A stretch of DNA of 64,000 bases from Geminicoccaceae bacterium (GCA_028279345.1 JANQNY010000082.1:62001-126000); one strand, 5' to 3'; counted from the first letter of the stretch, positions 44,638 to 54,637 are shown. The notes: generated from the letters alone by a model not told the origin. A program made the numbers and translations.

Positions 44638-46251
44638 ATGACCGACCGTGCCGCCGACCGTCTCGCCCGCCGCCTCGCCGACGCCGGTATCCGCTACGCC
44701 TTCGGCATCCCCGGCGGCGAGGTGCTGACGCTGATGGACGCGCTCGAACGTGCCGGCATCCGCTACGTCATGGTCAAGCACGAGACGGCCGGCGGGTTCA
44801 TGGCGGAGGCCGTGTGGCACCGCACCGGCGCGCCGGCGCTCCTCGTCGCCACGGTCGGCCCGGGGCTTACCAACGCGGTCAACGTGGTCGCGAACGCCGC
44901 GCTCGACCGAGTGCCCATGCTGGTGCTCGCCGGCTGCGTCGATGAAGATGAGCGGCTCGCCTACACCCACCAGGTCCTGGATCATGTGCGGCTGCTCGAG
45001 CCGTCGGTGAAGGGCAGCTTCACACTGTCGGCAGGCGTGCCCGACCTCGTCGCCGAGAAGGCGCTGCGGCTAGCGACCGACCCGCGGCCGGGTCCGGTGC
45101 ACATCGATGTGCCGATCCGGGTCGCTGCTGCGCCCGGGGCGGAGGAGCCGTTTCTGCGGCGTCGGCCCACGCTCAAGGCTGCCCCGGCGCCCGGCGAAGC
45201 GCTCGATACCGCCAAGCATTGGCTCGACACGGCCCATCGGCCGCTGGTCATCGCCGGCTTCGACGCCGTCCAGGATGACGCAGGCCGTCAGCTTCAAGCC
45301 TTTGCCCACGCGCTTCGTGCGCCGGTGATCCAGACCTACAAGGCGAAGGGGCTCCTGGCCGAGGACGATGCTTGGGCGCTCGCCTCGGCCGCGCTCTCGC
45401 CGACCGCCGACAAGGTGCTCTTGCCGCTCGTCGCCGACGCCGACGCCATCGTGCTTGCCGGCTACGATGCCGTCGAGATGCGCAGCGGTTGGCAGCACCC
45501 GTGGGACCCGAAGACGAAGCGCGTCATCGACATCGCTCCCGTTCCCAACGACCACTATCTGCACCTGGGTTCGATGAACATCGTCGCGGATGTCGGCGCG
45601 AGCCTCGCCGTGCTGCGCGACGGCGTCGAGGGCCGCTCGCGCTGGACCGAAGCGCGCGTAGCGGAGCTGCGCCAGGCCACGCGCACGCCCTTCCGCCCGG
45701 ACGAGGCCTGGGGCCCCGCGGCGATCGTCGACGTCGCCCGTCGGGTGCTGCCACGCGGCACCGTGGCCACGACAGACGCCGGTGCGCATCGCATTCTCTT
45801 CAATCAGCTCTGGGACAGCTACGAGCCACGGACGCTGCTCCAATCCAACGGGCTCTGCACGATGGGCGGTGCCGTCCCTCTGGCCATGGGCGCCAAGCTC
45901 GCCGACCCGGAGCGGCCGGCGGTGGCCTTCCTCGGCGACGGCGGCCTCCTCATGTGCCTGGGCGAGCTCGCGACCTGCCCCGAGCTTCGCATCGCCCCCG
46001 TGTTCGTCGTCTTCGTCGACCGTTCGCTGGCGCTGATCGAGAAGAAGCAGCGTGAGGTGCAGTTCCCCAAGGTCGGCGTCGACCTTGCCGGTCTCGATCT
46101 GGCCGGTGCGGCGCGCGCCCTCGGTGGGAACGGCGTCAGCGTACGCGATCGCGCGGCGCTGGAGGCGGCGCTCGCGCAAGCCCTCGCCGCGGACCGCTTC
46201 AGCCTCATCGCCTGCGAGATCGACGAGCGGAGCTACGACGATCGGATTTGA
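44638..46251 (+). CDS. ThDP-dependent enzyme, acetolactate synthase-like
   Basis: A 537-residue thiamine diphosphate enzyme with the three domains of the acetolactate synthase/glyoxylate carboligase/benzoylformate decarboxylase family. The activating Glu is in VKHETAGGFMAEA near residue 49, with LVATVGPGLTNAVNVVANAA after it. The C-terminal GDG motif AFLGDGGLLMCLGELAT is followed by FVDRSLALIEKKQREV. The Asn that normally ligates Mg at the second half of GDG-N is Val here (FVD instead of FND), so metal binding may differ. Substrate is unknown; the anabolic acetolactate synthase role is unlikely. ThDP would be supplied by ThiL and ThiM. Confidence 0.88.
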   Translation: MTDRAADRLARRLADAGIRYAFGIPGGEVLTLMDALERAGIRYVMVKHETAGGFMAEAVWHRTGAPALLVATVGPGLTNAVNVVANAALDRVPMLVLAGCVDEDERLAYTHQVLDHVRLLEPSVKGSFTLSAGVPDLVAEKALRLATDPRPGPVHIDVPIRVAAAPGAEEPFLRRRPTLKAAPAPGEALDTAKHWLDTAHRPLVIAGFDAVQDDAGRQLQAFAHALRAPVIQTYKAKGLLAEDDAWALASAALSPTADKVLLPLVADADAIVLAGYDAVEMRSGWQHPWDPKTKRVIDIAPVPNDHYLHLGSMNIVADVGASLAVLRDGVEGRSRWTEARVAELRQATRTPFRPDEAWGPAAIVDVARRVLPRGTVATTDAGAHRILFNQLWDSYEPRTLLQSNGLCTMGGAVPLAMGAKLADPERPAVAFLGDGGLLMCLGELATCPELRIAPVFVVFVDRSLALIEKKQREVQFPKVGVDLAGLDLAGAARALGGNGVSVRDRAALEAALAQALAADRFSLIACEIDERSYDDRI

Positions 46252-46261
46252 CGGGGCGCCA

Positions 46262-46897
46262 TCAGTGCTGCCGCGTGAGCGCCAGGTTCACGCCGAGCGC
46301 AATCAGCACGCCGCCACCGACCCTCCTGAGCCGGAGCATGATCCGCTCCGACGAGCGGAGGCGGCGCGCCGCTGCGTCGGTCGTCTCGATCAGTACAACG
46401 TCCGTCACGGTGAACATGGCGTTGACGATGATCCCGAGGATCATCACCTGCCCCCAGATCGGCAGCGAAGCGGTCGTGTCCGTGAACTGCGGTACAAACG
46501 CGACGTAGAATAGCACCGATTTGGGGTTCAGTAGTTCGACCGCGAGACTGTCGAGCAGCGCCTTTCCGGCCGGCGGTGGGGACGTGGCGCGGGCTGGATT
46601 CACCGGCGGGCGGGGGCTCCTCAAGTACTGGATGCCCAACCATACGAGATACGCGGCGCCCACCAGCTTCATCACGGTGAAGAGCGCGGGCACTACGTCG
46701 AGCAGCGTAGCGATGCCGAAGGCGGCAGCGGTTATGTGCCCGAGACCAGCGAGGTGGAAGCCGATGGCCGAGTACCAGCCGGCCCGGCGGCCCAGCGCGA
46801 CGGTCTGCGCGGCTGCGTAGAGCATCCCCGGTCCGGGGACGCAGGCGAAGATCGCCGAGGCAATGAAGAAGGGGATGAGAAGGTCTGCAGACGGCAT
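46262..46897 (-). CDS. LysE family amino acid exporter
   Basis: A 211-residue inner-membrane exporter of the LysE/RhtB family with six membrane segments. It starts MPSADLLIPFFIASAIFACV, followed by PGPGMLYAAAQTVALGRRAG near residue 22, the family signature, then AAYLVWLGIQYLRSP and LLNPKSVLFYVAFVPQF. Such proteins export lysine, homoserine, threonine or small analogues. It is convergent with the ThDP enzyme and divergent from the TPP riboswitch and thiM. Confidence 0.91.
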   Translation of the reverse strand: MPSADLLIPFFIASAIFACVPGPGMLYAAAQTVALGRRAGWYSAIGFHLAGLGHITAAAFGIATLLDVVPALFTVMKLVGAAYLVWLGIQYLRSPRPPVNPARATSPPPAGKALLDSLAVELLNPKSVLFYVAFVPQFTDTTASLPIWGQVMILGIIVNAMFTVTDVVLIETTDAAARRLRSSERIMLRLRRVGGGVLIALGVNLALTRQH

Positions 46898-47035
46898 CGC
46901 TGCGCCCCTGTGTGCTGCTCGCGCAGCGTTGCACGGGAGCTTGCGACCACGAGGGCGGCGAATGGCCGCCCGCCCGGAAACCTGAAATCGCCGAACGCCA
47001 ATGACAACGGACGCGATTCTTGTAGATTGGAGACT

Positions 47036-47118
47036 GAGACACGGGGGCGCCTGCCGGTCGGCGGGCTGAGAAGCACCCTTGGAACCTGAACCAGGTCATG
47101 CTGGCGGAGGGAGTGGCT
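47036..47118 (+). promoter_or_regulatory. TPP riboswitch (THI element)
   Basis: The conserved core is complete: a GGGGGCGCC 5' arm, GGGCTGAGAAGCACCC containing CTGAGA, AACCTGAACCAGGTCATG containing the ACCTGA block, and GCTGGCGGAGGGAGTG closing P1. It lies 65 bases before the thiM ATG, and a downstream hairpin covers the ribosome binding site. Thiamine diphosphate should repress thiM. Confidence 0.95.
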
Positions 47119-47157
47119 CGGCGTCGTCAAGGGCATATGCCCCGATCGAGTAGCCAC

Positions 47158-47180
47158 TGGCCTCCGCTGATAGGAGGTCA
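47158..47180 (+). promoter_or_regulatory. Hairpin sequestering the thiM ribosome binding site
   Basis: TGGCCTCC pairs with GGAGGTCA through eight base pairs (one G-U) around the loop GCTGATA. GGAGG is the Shine-Dalgarno of thiM, five bases before its ATG. This is the natural off-state of the riboswitch, implying control at translation. GGGCATATGCCC at 47130-47141 is a further self-complementary stem between aptamer and hairpin. Confidence 0.7.
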
Positions 47181-47182
47181 AG

Positions 47183-47974
47183 ATGACGACTTCACCCGGT
47201 GCAGCACTTGTGGCGATGCGTGCGGCCAACCCGCTCGTTCAGTGCATCACCAACTACGTGGCGATGAACGTTGCGGCCAACACGTTGCTCGCGGCCGGCG
47301 CCTCGCCGGCGATGATCCACGCCGCCGAGGAGTCGGGTGAGTTTGCGGCTATCGCCGGAGCCCTGACCGTCAACATCGGCACGGTTTCGCCGGCGTGGGT
47401 CGAGGGGATGGTCGGCGCCATCGATGGCGCACTTGCGGCCGGACGGCCCTGGGTCCTCGACCCTGTCGCAGCGAGTGCCACCACCTACCGAAGGGCGGTG
47501 ACGGGGCGACTGATCGATCTTGCGCCGACGGTCGTGCGCGGCAACGCGTCCGAGATCCTGGCACTCGCGGGCGGCGGAGGCGGTCGCGGTGTCGACGCCA
47601 CCGATTCGGTCGCTGCCGCGGAGGCCGGTGCGCGCGCTCTGGCGGCTGAGCGCGGTTGCGTCGTCGCCGCGACCGGCGCGGTGGATTTCGTCACCGATGG
47701 CGTTCGGGCCGTCAGGATCGCCGGCGGATCACCGCTGATGCCACGGGTCACCGCCCTCGGCTGCGCCTTGACCTGTCTCGTCGGTGCCTTCGCCGCCACC
47801 GTTCCCGACCCCTTTGACGCGACGGTCGCCGCGCTCACCACCTTCGCCGCAGCGGGGGAGTTGGCGGCACAGGATGCCGACGGCCCGGGATCGTTCGGCT
47901 GGCGGTTCTTGGACGCGCTCGCCGCGCTCGGCGCCAAGGCGGTCGACACGAGCGTTCTGGTGACGCCAGCATGA
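47183..47974 (+). CDS. thiM: Hydroxyethylthiazole kinase
   Basis: Phosphorylates 4-methyl-5-(2-hydroxyethyl)thiazole for thiamine salvage. The 263-residue protein starts with the family region ANPLVQCITNYVAMNVAANT, has GASPAMIHAAEES and NIGTVSPAWVEGM, the WVLDPVAASATTYRR substrate region, VRGNASEILALAGG and the catalytic-Cys-type loop RVTALGCALTCLVGAFAA. It is governed by the TPP riboswitch just upstream. No thiE or thiD follows, which is unusual since these often accompany thiM; thiL lies 25 kb away. Confidence 0.94.
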   Translation: MTTSPGAALVAMRAANPLVQCITNYVAMNVAANTLLAAGASPAMIHAAEESGEFAAIAGALTVNIGTVSPAWVEGMVGAIDGALAAGRPWVLDPVAASATTYRRAVTGRLIDLAPTVVRGNASEILALAGGGGGRGVDATDSVAAAEAGARALAAERGCVVAATGAVDFVTDGVRAVRIAGGSPLMPRVTALGCALTCLVGAFAATVPDPFDATVAALTTFAAAGELAAQDADGPGSFGWRFLDALAALGAKAVDTSVLVTPA

Positions 47975-48119
47975 CGAAGGCCGATTTTTCAGTGTGTCCA
48001 GTCCTATGCCGCACGCTTCGCACTACCCGATTGCTGGTGGCGCAAACGCGCCTTCGGCGGAGGCGATCAGCACCGGGCGGGCGCTGCCCGCTGAAGCCGC
48101 TAAAAACGCCGAGCTTCTC

Positions 48120-49232
<1,113 letters not shown>

Positions 49233-49373
49233 GATGTCGCTCCCAAGGCGCAGACGAGACCAGCCGTCCTACGGCTCGGGCACGTCGGCGCGCAAGAACG
49301 TTCGATGGACGACGGCGCGCCAAGCGTTGAAAGGTCGTTCGCCGAGGATGGTCGGAGGCGAGCGTAGACGACC

Positions 49374-49952
49374 ATGGCGACGAACCTGCTGCCGCGCGAC
49401 GGCGAGGCCTATCTCTATCCAGACGTCGTGCCCGATCCAGACGCCGTGCTCGAGCGGTTGCTGGCCGATGTCGCCTGGCGCCAGGAGACAGCGCACATCA
49501 TGGGTCGCGACGTGGCGCTGCCCAGGCTCACTGCGTGGTACGGCGAGCGCGGTTATCGCTACAGCGGCATCGACAATCCACCGCAGCCCTGGCTGCCCGA
49601 TTTGCGCACGTTACGCGATCTTGCCGAGCGGCTCAGTGGCCACAGCTTCAATGCTGTGCTGCTGAACCTCTACCGTTGCGGTCGTGACAGCGTCGCTTGG
49701 CATCGCGACGCCGAACCCGCACTTGGCTGCGATCCGGTGGTGGCCAGCGTTTCGCTCGGTGCCGCAAGGCGTTTCGCGATGCGCCATCTTGAGGACCGTG
49801 GACTGCGGGTCACGTTGGACCTGCCGCACGGTTCGCTGCTGGTCATGGGCCCTGGCTCGCAACGTCACTGGCAGCACGCCTTGCCGAAGACCGCCCGCGC
49901 GGTAGGTGCAAGGCTAAACCTGACCTACCGGTCGATCATGGCTGGTGTTTGA
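49374..49952 (+). CDS. alkB: AlkB-like 2-oxoglutarate-dependent dioxygenase
   Basis: Fe(II)/2-oxoglutarate dioxygenase of the AlkB family (ALKBH2/3-like), expected to reverse alkylation damage in nucleic acids. The 192-residue protein has PRLTAWYGERGYRYSGIDN, NLYRCGRDSVAWHRDAEPAL with the HxD iron ligands, the distal His in RHWQHALPK and the 2-oxoglutarate arginines in RLNLTYR. LPHGSLLVMGPGSQ is also typical. Being divergent from the formaldehyde dehydrogenase is sensible, because AlkB demethylation releases formaldehyde. Confidence 0.92.
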   Translation: MATNLLPRDGEAYLYPDVVPDPDAVLERLLADVAWRQETAHIMGRDVALPRLTAWYGERGYRYSGIDNPPQPWLPDLRTLRDLAERLSGHSFNAVLLNLYRCGRDSVAWHRDAEPALGCDPVVASVSLGAARRFAMRHLEDRGLRVTLDLPHGSLLVMGPGSQRHWQHALPKTARAVGARLNLTYRSIMAGV

Positions 49953-50195
49953 ACGCCGCGACGGCGAGTAGTCTGAAGCCGCGCGACGATGTCGATGCGA
50001 TGCCGTGCCTGTCGTACGGGCCAGCAACACGCAACCAAAGCGTCATCTGCCGGACGTCTAGCCGACAACCTAGAGCGGCAGTGCCGCGTGCCCGCAGGTC
50101 CGCGGCTCCCTTTCGTCTCGGCTCCCGAGCCTGCATCTGCGACAAGAGTAAAAAACGAGTGCACGACGTGATCACCTGAACTAAAAGATGAAGAC

Positions 50196-51143
50196 ATGGA
50201 CATCAAGGTTTTGCTCACCTTAGTGGCGATCGCCGAACATGGCAGCTTTCTCGCCGCCAGCCGTTCGCTCGGGCTGTCGCCCGCGGCGGTGAGCCTGCAC
50301 GTCAAGATCATTGAAGAGGAACTCGGTGTCGGCCTGTTCGACCGGTCGGTGCGGCCACCCACTCTGACGGAGGCCGGTCGGCGGACGCTCGCCCGCGCAC
50401 GTCGGGTGATCGAGGCCTGGGAGCAGATGAGCGAGGGCGGCCAGCCCGAGGTCGGCGGCATGTTGGCGCTGGGCGTGATCCCCACCGCGGTGTCGAGCCT
50501 TCTGGCACCGGCGCTCGCCGAGCTGCGCAGGCGTCGCCCGCAGCTCCGTTTCAACGTCACCACCGCTTATTCCGAAGAGCTCGAAGAGCGGACGGTCCGT
50601 GGCCTGCTCGACGGTGCAGTCATGATGCACCCGGCCTCGACGCCCATTGATCTGCGCTTCGATCCGGTACTGGTGGAGCCGCTGGTGGTGGTCGCACCGG
50701 CCGGCACGGAGGGCATTGACGACTCGGCGTTGATGCAATCGCTGCCCTTCATCCGCTTCAGGCGGCACGCCTGGATCGCGCATCTGATCGAAACAGAACT
50801 CGGGCGCCGCCGGATCCGCGTCGACGCCGCCATGGAGATCGACACCTTGTCCGGCGTGCTGGCGCTGGTGACGGAGGGTCTCGGCGTGTCGATCGTGCCG
50901 GCACACCAGCTCGCGAGCCTCAACGCGCGCAACCTGCGCACGCTTACCTTCGGCGATCCGCCGGTGAGCCGCGCGATGGGGCTCTTGCGGCGGCCCAGCC
51001 ATCCGAAGGCGCCGCAGCTCGAGGAGCTCATGGGTGCGCTGCGGCACACGGCGGCGGCATACTCAGGCGAGCCACAGCCAGAGGCCTTGAAACGCGGCGA
51101 GGCACAGCCCCAGCCCGACGACGAACACCAGATTGACGCTTAG
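50196..51143 (+). CDS. LysR family transcriptional regulator
   Basis: A 315-residue LysR-type regulator. The N-terminal winged helix-turn-helix reads LLTLVAIAEHGSFLAASRSL with LSPAAVSLHVKIIEEELGVG, followed by FDRSVRPPTLTEAGR. The effector domain continues from about residue 92 (GGMLALGVIPTAVSSLLAPA). The last ~28 residues are Pro/Gln-rich and overlap the 3' end of the convergent transporter by 81 bases. It likely controls the transporter and shikimate dehydrogenase-like genes, but this is inference. The 243 bases upstream hold no gene. Confidence 0.92.
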   Translation: MDIKVLLTLVAIAEHGSFLAASRSLGLSPAAVSLHVKIIEEELGVGLFDRSVRPPTLTEAGRRTLARARRVIEAWEQMSEGGQPEVGGMLALGVIPTAVSSLLAPALAELRRRRPQLRFNVTTAYSEELEERTVRGLLDGAVMMHPASTPIDLRFDPVLVEPLVVVAPAGTEGIDDSALMQSLPFIRFRRHAWIAHLIETELGRRRIRVDAAMEIDTLSGVLALVTEGLGVSIVPAHQLASLNARNLRTLTFGDPPVSRAMGLLRRPSHPKAPQLEELMGALRHTAAAYSGEPQPEALKRGEAQPQPDDEHQIDA

Positions 51144-52442
51144 CGTCAACCGGCGGAGCGGCACCTCGAACAGGCTAGACGCGGCCACCACTGACAGCGA
51201 CGCGTAGGAGGTCATCGCTCCCGCCATCCAGGCAAACAGCACCATCTGCACCTCGAAGAGATCGGGCAGCTGCGCCTCGATGGGGCTCAAGAGCGCGAAG
51301 AGCAGCGTGCCGGCGACGATCGGATGCAACCCGAGGACCGCGAGCGGTGCTGCCAACGCAAAGCCCAGCGCCGGCACGAGCGCCGGCGGCCAAACGTCGA
51401 GGACCAACAGCTCGGCGGCGGCGGCAGCAAGGCCCGCGCTTCGGATGAGTTCGCCGATCAGCACAGCGCCGGTGAACATCAACAGCTCGTCGCCCAGCCG
51501 CGGCAGGTCGCCGGCGGTCGCAAGCAGTGCCGCGCGCACGGGCGTGCCGGGCAGGGCCGCAAGTCGCACTGCGCACAGCAGTGGAACGCTCAAGGCGACC
51601 GCTTCGAGCGTCGACAGGGGTGTGGTGCTTGCGAGTAGGACGACCAGGACGACGATGACCACGATTGGCACCGCCAAGCTACGGAAGGCGAGCAGCGCCG
51701 GCAACGCCGCCTGAATGCCTTTCCATCCGCGATCGACGAACACGGCTGCGGCCAATGCGACCGCGGTGGTGGGCAGCCCCAGCATGAGCACGTCGGTGAT
51801 GGCGACCGTCGGCTTGGCCGTCAGCACGAAGGCCATGCCGACGGTAAAGGGAGACCAGAGCACGCAGAGGCCGAAGCCGCGCATCGCCGCGAGCGTCAGC
51901 TCCAGCTTCAGCGCCGGCTCGACCTGTCGTGCGAGGAACGGCCGGATGATCGGCAGGGCACCGATGATGAGCACCGCCGCCAGCAGATGACTGCCGATCG
52001 TGAGCCCGGCGATCCTCCGGCCTGGGCCCAGCGTATCGAAGGCGGCTTCCGCCGCCCTCGCTTCGGGCGCGCGCTGCATCGTTTCGCGCATGATCAAGAG
52101 CGCTGGCAGGAAAATCACGAAGACGAGCGCGCGCTCGGCCGCGTCGAGCAGCACATCAGGTTCATCGTAGAAGACGAGGAGCAGCGCCGCCGAGGCAAGA
52201 CCGACCAGGGCGACGGTGCGGCTAACCAGCTTGGCTGCCGGCAGGGCGAGCGCGAGCAGGAGGAGGAAAGCGAGATCGCGGCCCAGCGTCAGCGTTGGTA
52301 GATCGACGAAAAGGAGGAGCAGGCCCGTCACCCAGAGACCGAGCATGAGCGCAAGCTTGACCGCCCAGAGCCCGCGGGGCGGCCGACGCCAGCGGCCTGC
52401 GGCGGTGAGATCGGACCCGTGCGCTTCTTGGTCCGCCGCCAC
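51063..52442 (-). CDS. Multispanning membrane transporter, ion-transporter-like, unassigned
   Basis: A 459-residue integral membrane protein with about 12 hydrophobic segments; a cytoplasmic N-terminus (AADQEAHGSDLTAAGRWRRP) is followed by paired helices and a repeat of the general SLC13/ArsB/TRAP-DctM architecture (GDELLMFTGAVLIGELIRSA, and VLGLHPIVAGTLLFALLSPI near the end). I cannot name a family with confidence. Its stop region overlaps the LysR gene on the other strand and its start is two bases after the stop of the upstream shikimate dehydrogenase-like gene, so coupling with that gene is likely. It may import an organic anion. Confidence 0.75.
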   Translation of the reverse strand: MAADQEAHGSDLTAAGRWRRPPRGLWAVKLALMLGLWVTGLLLLFVDLPTLTLGRDLAFLLLLALALPAAKLVSRTVALVGLASAALLLVFYDEPDVLLDAAERALVFVIFLPALLIMRETMQRAPEARAAEAAFDTLGPGRRIAGLTIGSHLLAAVLIIGALPIIRPFLARQVEPALKLELTLAAMRGFGLCVLWSPFTVGMAFVLTAKPTVAITDVLMLGLPTTAVALAAAVFVDRGWKGIQAALPALLAFRSLAVPIVVIVVLVVLLASTTPLSTLEAVALSVPLLCAVRLAALPGTPVRAALLATAGDLPRLGDELLMFTGAVLIGELIRSAGLAAAAAELLVLDVWPPALVPALGFALAAPLAVLGLHPIVAGTLLFALLSPIEAQLPDLFEVQMVLFAWMAGAMTSYASLSVVAASSLFEVPLRRLTLSVNLVFVVGLGLCLAAFQGLWLWLA

Positions 52443-52444
52443 CT

Positions 52445-53266
52445 TCAGCTGCGGTTCTCGGCGATCCCGAGGAAGCGGGCCATCAACGGAATCTGCGCAT
52501 CGAGCATGTGTCGGCCCAGATGCACTTGGAGCTCGCGGGCGTGGGCCGCCTCAACCAGAGGCGTGCGCTCCGGCTTCATGATGATCTCGGCGAGGAGCGT
52601 CGACGATTCGACCTCACTGATCGGTAGAGGCAACGGATCGCTTAGCTGCAGGCCGAGCGAGGTAGCGTTGACGACGATGTCGAAGCCCCGCGGATCGAGC
52701 GGGCCAGCCTGAACCGGTGCTTCCGGGTAGGCTGCGCGCAACCGCTCGGCCAGAGCCTCGCCGCGCGCCACGGTCCGGTTGGCGATGACGAGTGCCGCCG
52801 GATCCTGCTCGACCAGCGCGCAGGCGATGGCCTTGGCGGCTCCACCCGCACCGACCAGCAGAATGCGTCGACCGCCGAGCGTGTGTCCTGCCTGTTCGAG
52901 GCCGGCGACGAAGCCGAGCCCGTCGAAGTTCTCACCGGCAAGCTTTCCATCGGCGTCGCGGCGGATGATGTTGGCGGCGCCGACCAGCTTTGCGTGGGGC
53001 CCGATCTCGTCGAGCAGCGGCAGCACATGCTCCTTGTGGGGGATCGTAACCAGGATACCGCCGAGATTCGCGAGGGCACGGAAGCCCGTCAGAGCCTCGG
53101 CGAGGCCAGCCGGCGGGACGTGCAGGGGGACGAGGACGGCGTCGATGCCGTGCGCCTCGAAAAGTGGGTTGAACACCTCGCACGCACGCACATGCTCGAT
53201 CGGATCGGCGATGACGCCGAAGACGCGGGTCCTCCCGGTGATTGCGATGGTTCTCTCGTCGCTCAA
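52445..53266 (-). CDS. Shikimate dehydrogenase-like protein
   Basis: A 273-residue NAD(P)-dependent dehydrogenase of the shikimate/quinate dehydrogenase fold. The substrate-domain lysine is in ILVTIPHKEHVLPLLDE and the aspartate in GENFDGLGFVAGLEQ; the nucleotide-binding loop is RILLVGAGGAAKAIACALV. The usual SxSxSxxxHN substrate motif is replaced by DPIEHVRACEVFN, so it is an AroE paralogue rather than AroE itself. The TTG at 53266 gives the normal N-terminus (RTRVFGVIADPIEHV); an ATG at 53392 adds 42 doubtful residues. Cotranscribed with the membrane transporter. Confidence 0.85.
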   Translation of the reverse strand: MSDERTIAITGRTRVFGVIADPIEHVRACEVFNPLFEAHGIDAVLVPLHVPPAGLAEALTGFRALANLGGILVTIPHKEHVLPLLDEIGPHAKLVGAANIIRRDADGKLAGENFDGLGFVAGLEQAGHTLGGRRILLVGAGGAAKAIACALVEQDPAALVIANRTVARGEALAERLRAAYPEAPVQAGPLDPRGFDIVVNATSLGLQLSDPLPLPISEVESSTLLAEIIMKPERTPLVEAAHARELQVHLGRHMLDAQIPLMARFLGIAENRS

Positions 53267-53437
53267 GGTTGCCGCTTTCGCCCAGTGTCGGCTGATGTCG
53301 TAGGCGGCGTGTACGCTGCTGCCAACACCGCCACGCGCAGGGGCGCTCTGCGTGAGCCCTGGGGCCGCGGCGATCTGGTCGTTTCCGAGCACCGCTGCTA
53401 GTTTTCAAGGCGCTCTCGCTCGCCAAGGAGAACCGTC

Positions 53438-54622
53438 CTGTTCGCCCGCTGGTCCCTCCTGCTGACGCTTGCTTTCATTTTAGGCTTTGCGACGCCGTCT
53501 GCGGCGCAGGGCTTTCATGCCTGTGTCGAAGGGCTCGAGCGCCGCGCGGTGGCTGAGGGCATCGATCCAGAGATCGCTAGGCCCGCCTTCGCCGGCGCGC
53601 AGCCGCTCGAGACCGTGCAGCGTTTTTCCACCGCCCAGCCCGAGTTCGTCACGCCGATCTGGGACTACCTTGCCTTCCTGGTCGACGATCAGCGCGTTGC
53701 CGATGGTCAGCGGATGTTCGACCAATACGCCGCCACACTGGCCGCGATCGAGGAGCGGTTCGGTGTCGATCGCCACGTCGTGGTCGCCATCTGGGGCGTC
53801 GAGAGCGACTACGGCAACGAGCGCGGCAACCATTTCCTGCCACACGCGCTCGCCACGCTGGTTTGCGCCGGCACGCGGCGCCAGGACTTCTGGCAGGGTG
53901 AGCTGATGGCCGCGCTCCGCCTGGTCGACCAGGGCGATCTCGAGCTCAACGAGCTCTACGGCTCCTGGGCTGGCGCGTTCGGCCAGACTCAATTCATCCC
54001 CTCGACCTATGCGCGGCTGGCGATCGATTTCGACGGTGACCAGCGGCGCGACCTGGTCCGCTCGATCCCGGACGCGCTGGCGTCGACCGCCAACTACTTG
54101 AGCCGTGCCGGCTGGCGCACGGGCGAGCCCTGGCTCATCGAGGTCAAGGTGCCCAGAGGCTATCGGGGTCCGAGCGGTCGCGAGAACAAGGCGTCGCTCT
54201 CCACCTGGGCGACGCGCGGCGTGCGCCGTGCCGATGGTGCCGAGATCGGCGGCGAACGCCGCGCCGGGCTCCTGTTGCCTGCCGGCGCCGCGGGCCCCGC
54301 CTTTCTGACCTTTGCGAATTTCGACGCGATCTACAGCTACAACCACGCGGAGAGCTACGCACTCGCGATCTCGCATCTGGCCGATCGGATCGCCGGCTAT
54401 CCGGCGCTCAGGACGCCTTGGCCCACGGACGACCCAGGGTTGTCACGCGCTGAGCGTAGACGTCTCCAAGAGCGTCTGGTGGCCTCCGGCTACGACATCG
54501 GCGAGGTCGACGGCAAGATCGGGCCAAAGACCCGCGCGGCGATCCGCGCTGCCGAGCAGGACCTGGGCCTCGAGGTCACCGGGCGTGCCGGCAAACGCAT
54601 CCTCAACTCCCTCGGCGGCTGA
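53438..54622 (+). CDS. Lytic murein transglycosylase, MltB family, with peptidoglycan-binding domain
   Basis: Cleaves the glycan strand of peptidoglycan. The catalytic Glu is in AIWGVESDYGNERGNHFLPH, with GSWAGAFGQTQFIPSTYARL and LASTANYLSRAGWRTGEPW, all SLT_2 hallmarks; a peptidoglycan-binding repeat ends the protein (YDIGEVDGKIGPKTRAAIRA). A start at the CTG at 53438 adds a signal peptide (LFARWSLLLTLAFILGFATP, cleavage after SAAQ) and is preceded by AAGGAG at the correct distance. No ATG, GTG or TTG lies between the in-frame stop at 53398 and the GTG at 53549, which would lose the signal. So the true start is probably this unusual CTG. Confidence 0.85.
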   Translation: MFARWSLLLTLAFILGFATPSAAQGFHACVEGLERRAVAEGIDPEIARPAFAGAQPLETVQRFSTAQPEFVTPIWDYLAFLVDDQRVADGQRMFDQYAATLAAIEERFGVDRHVVVAIWGVESDYGNERGNHFLPHALATLVCAGTRRQDFWQGELMAALRLVDQGDLELNELYGSWAGAFGQTQFIPSTYARLAIDFDGDQRRDLVRSIPDALASTANYLSRAGWRTGEPWLIEVKVPRGYRGPSGRENKASLSTWATRGVRRADGAEIGGERRAGLLLPAGAAGPAFLTFANFDAIYSYNHAESYALAISHLADRIAGYPALRTPWPTDDPGLSRAERRRLQERLVASGYDIGEVDGKIGPKTRAAIRAAEQDLGLEVTGRAGKRILNSLGG

Positions 54623-54637
54623 CACGGCTGCGCTGCC

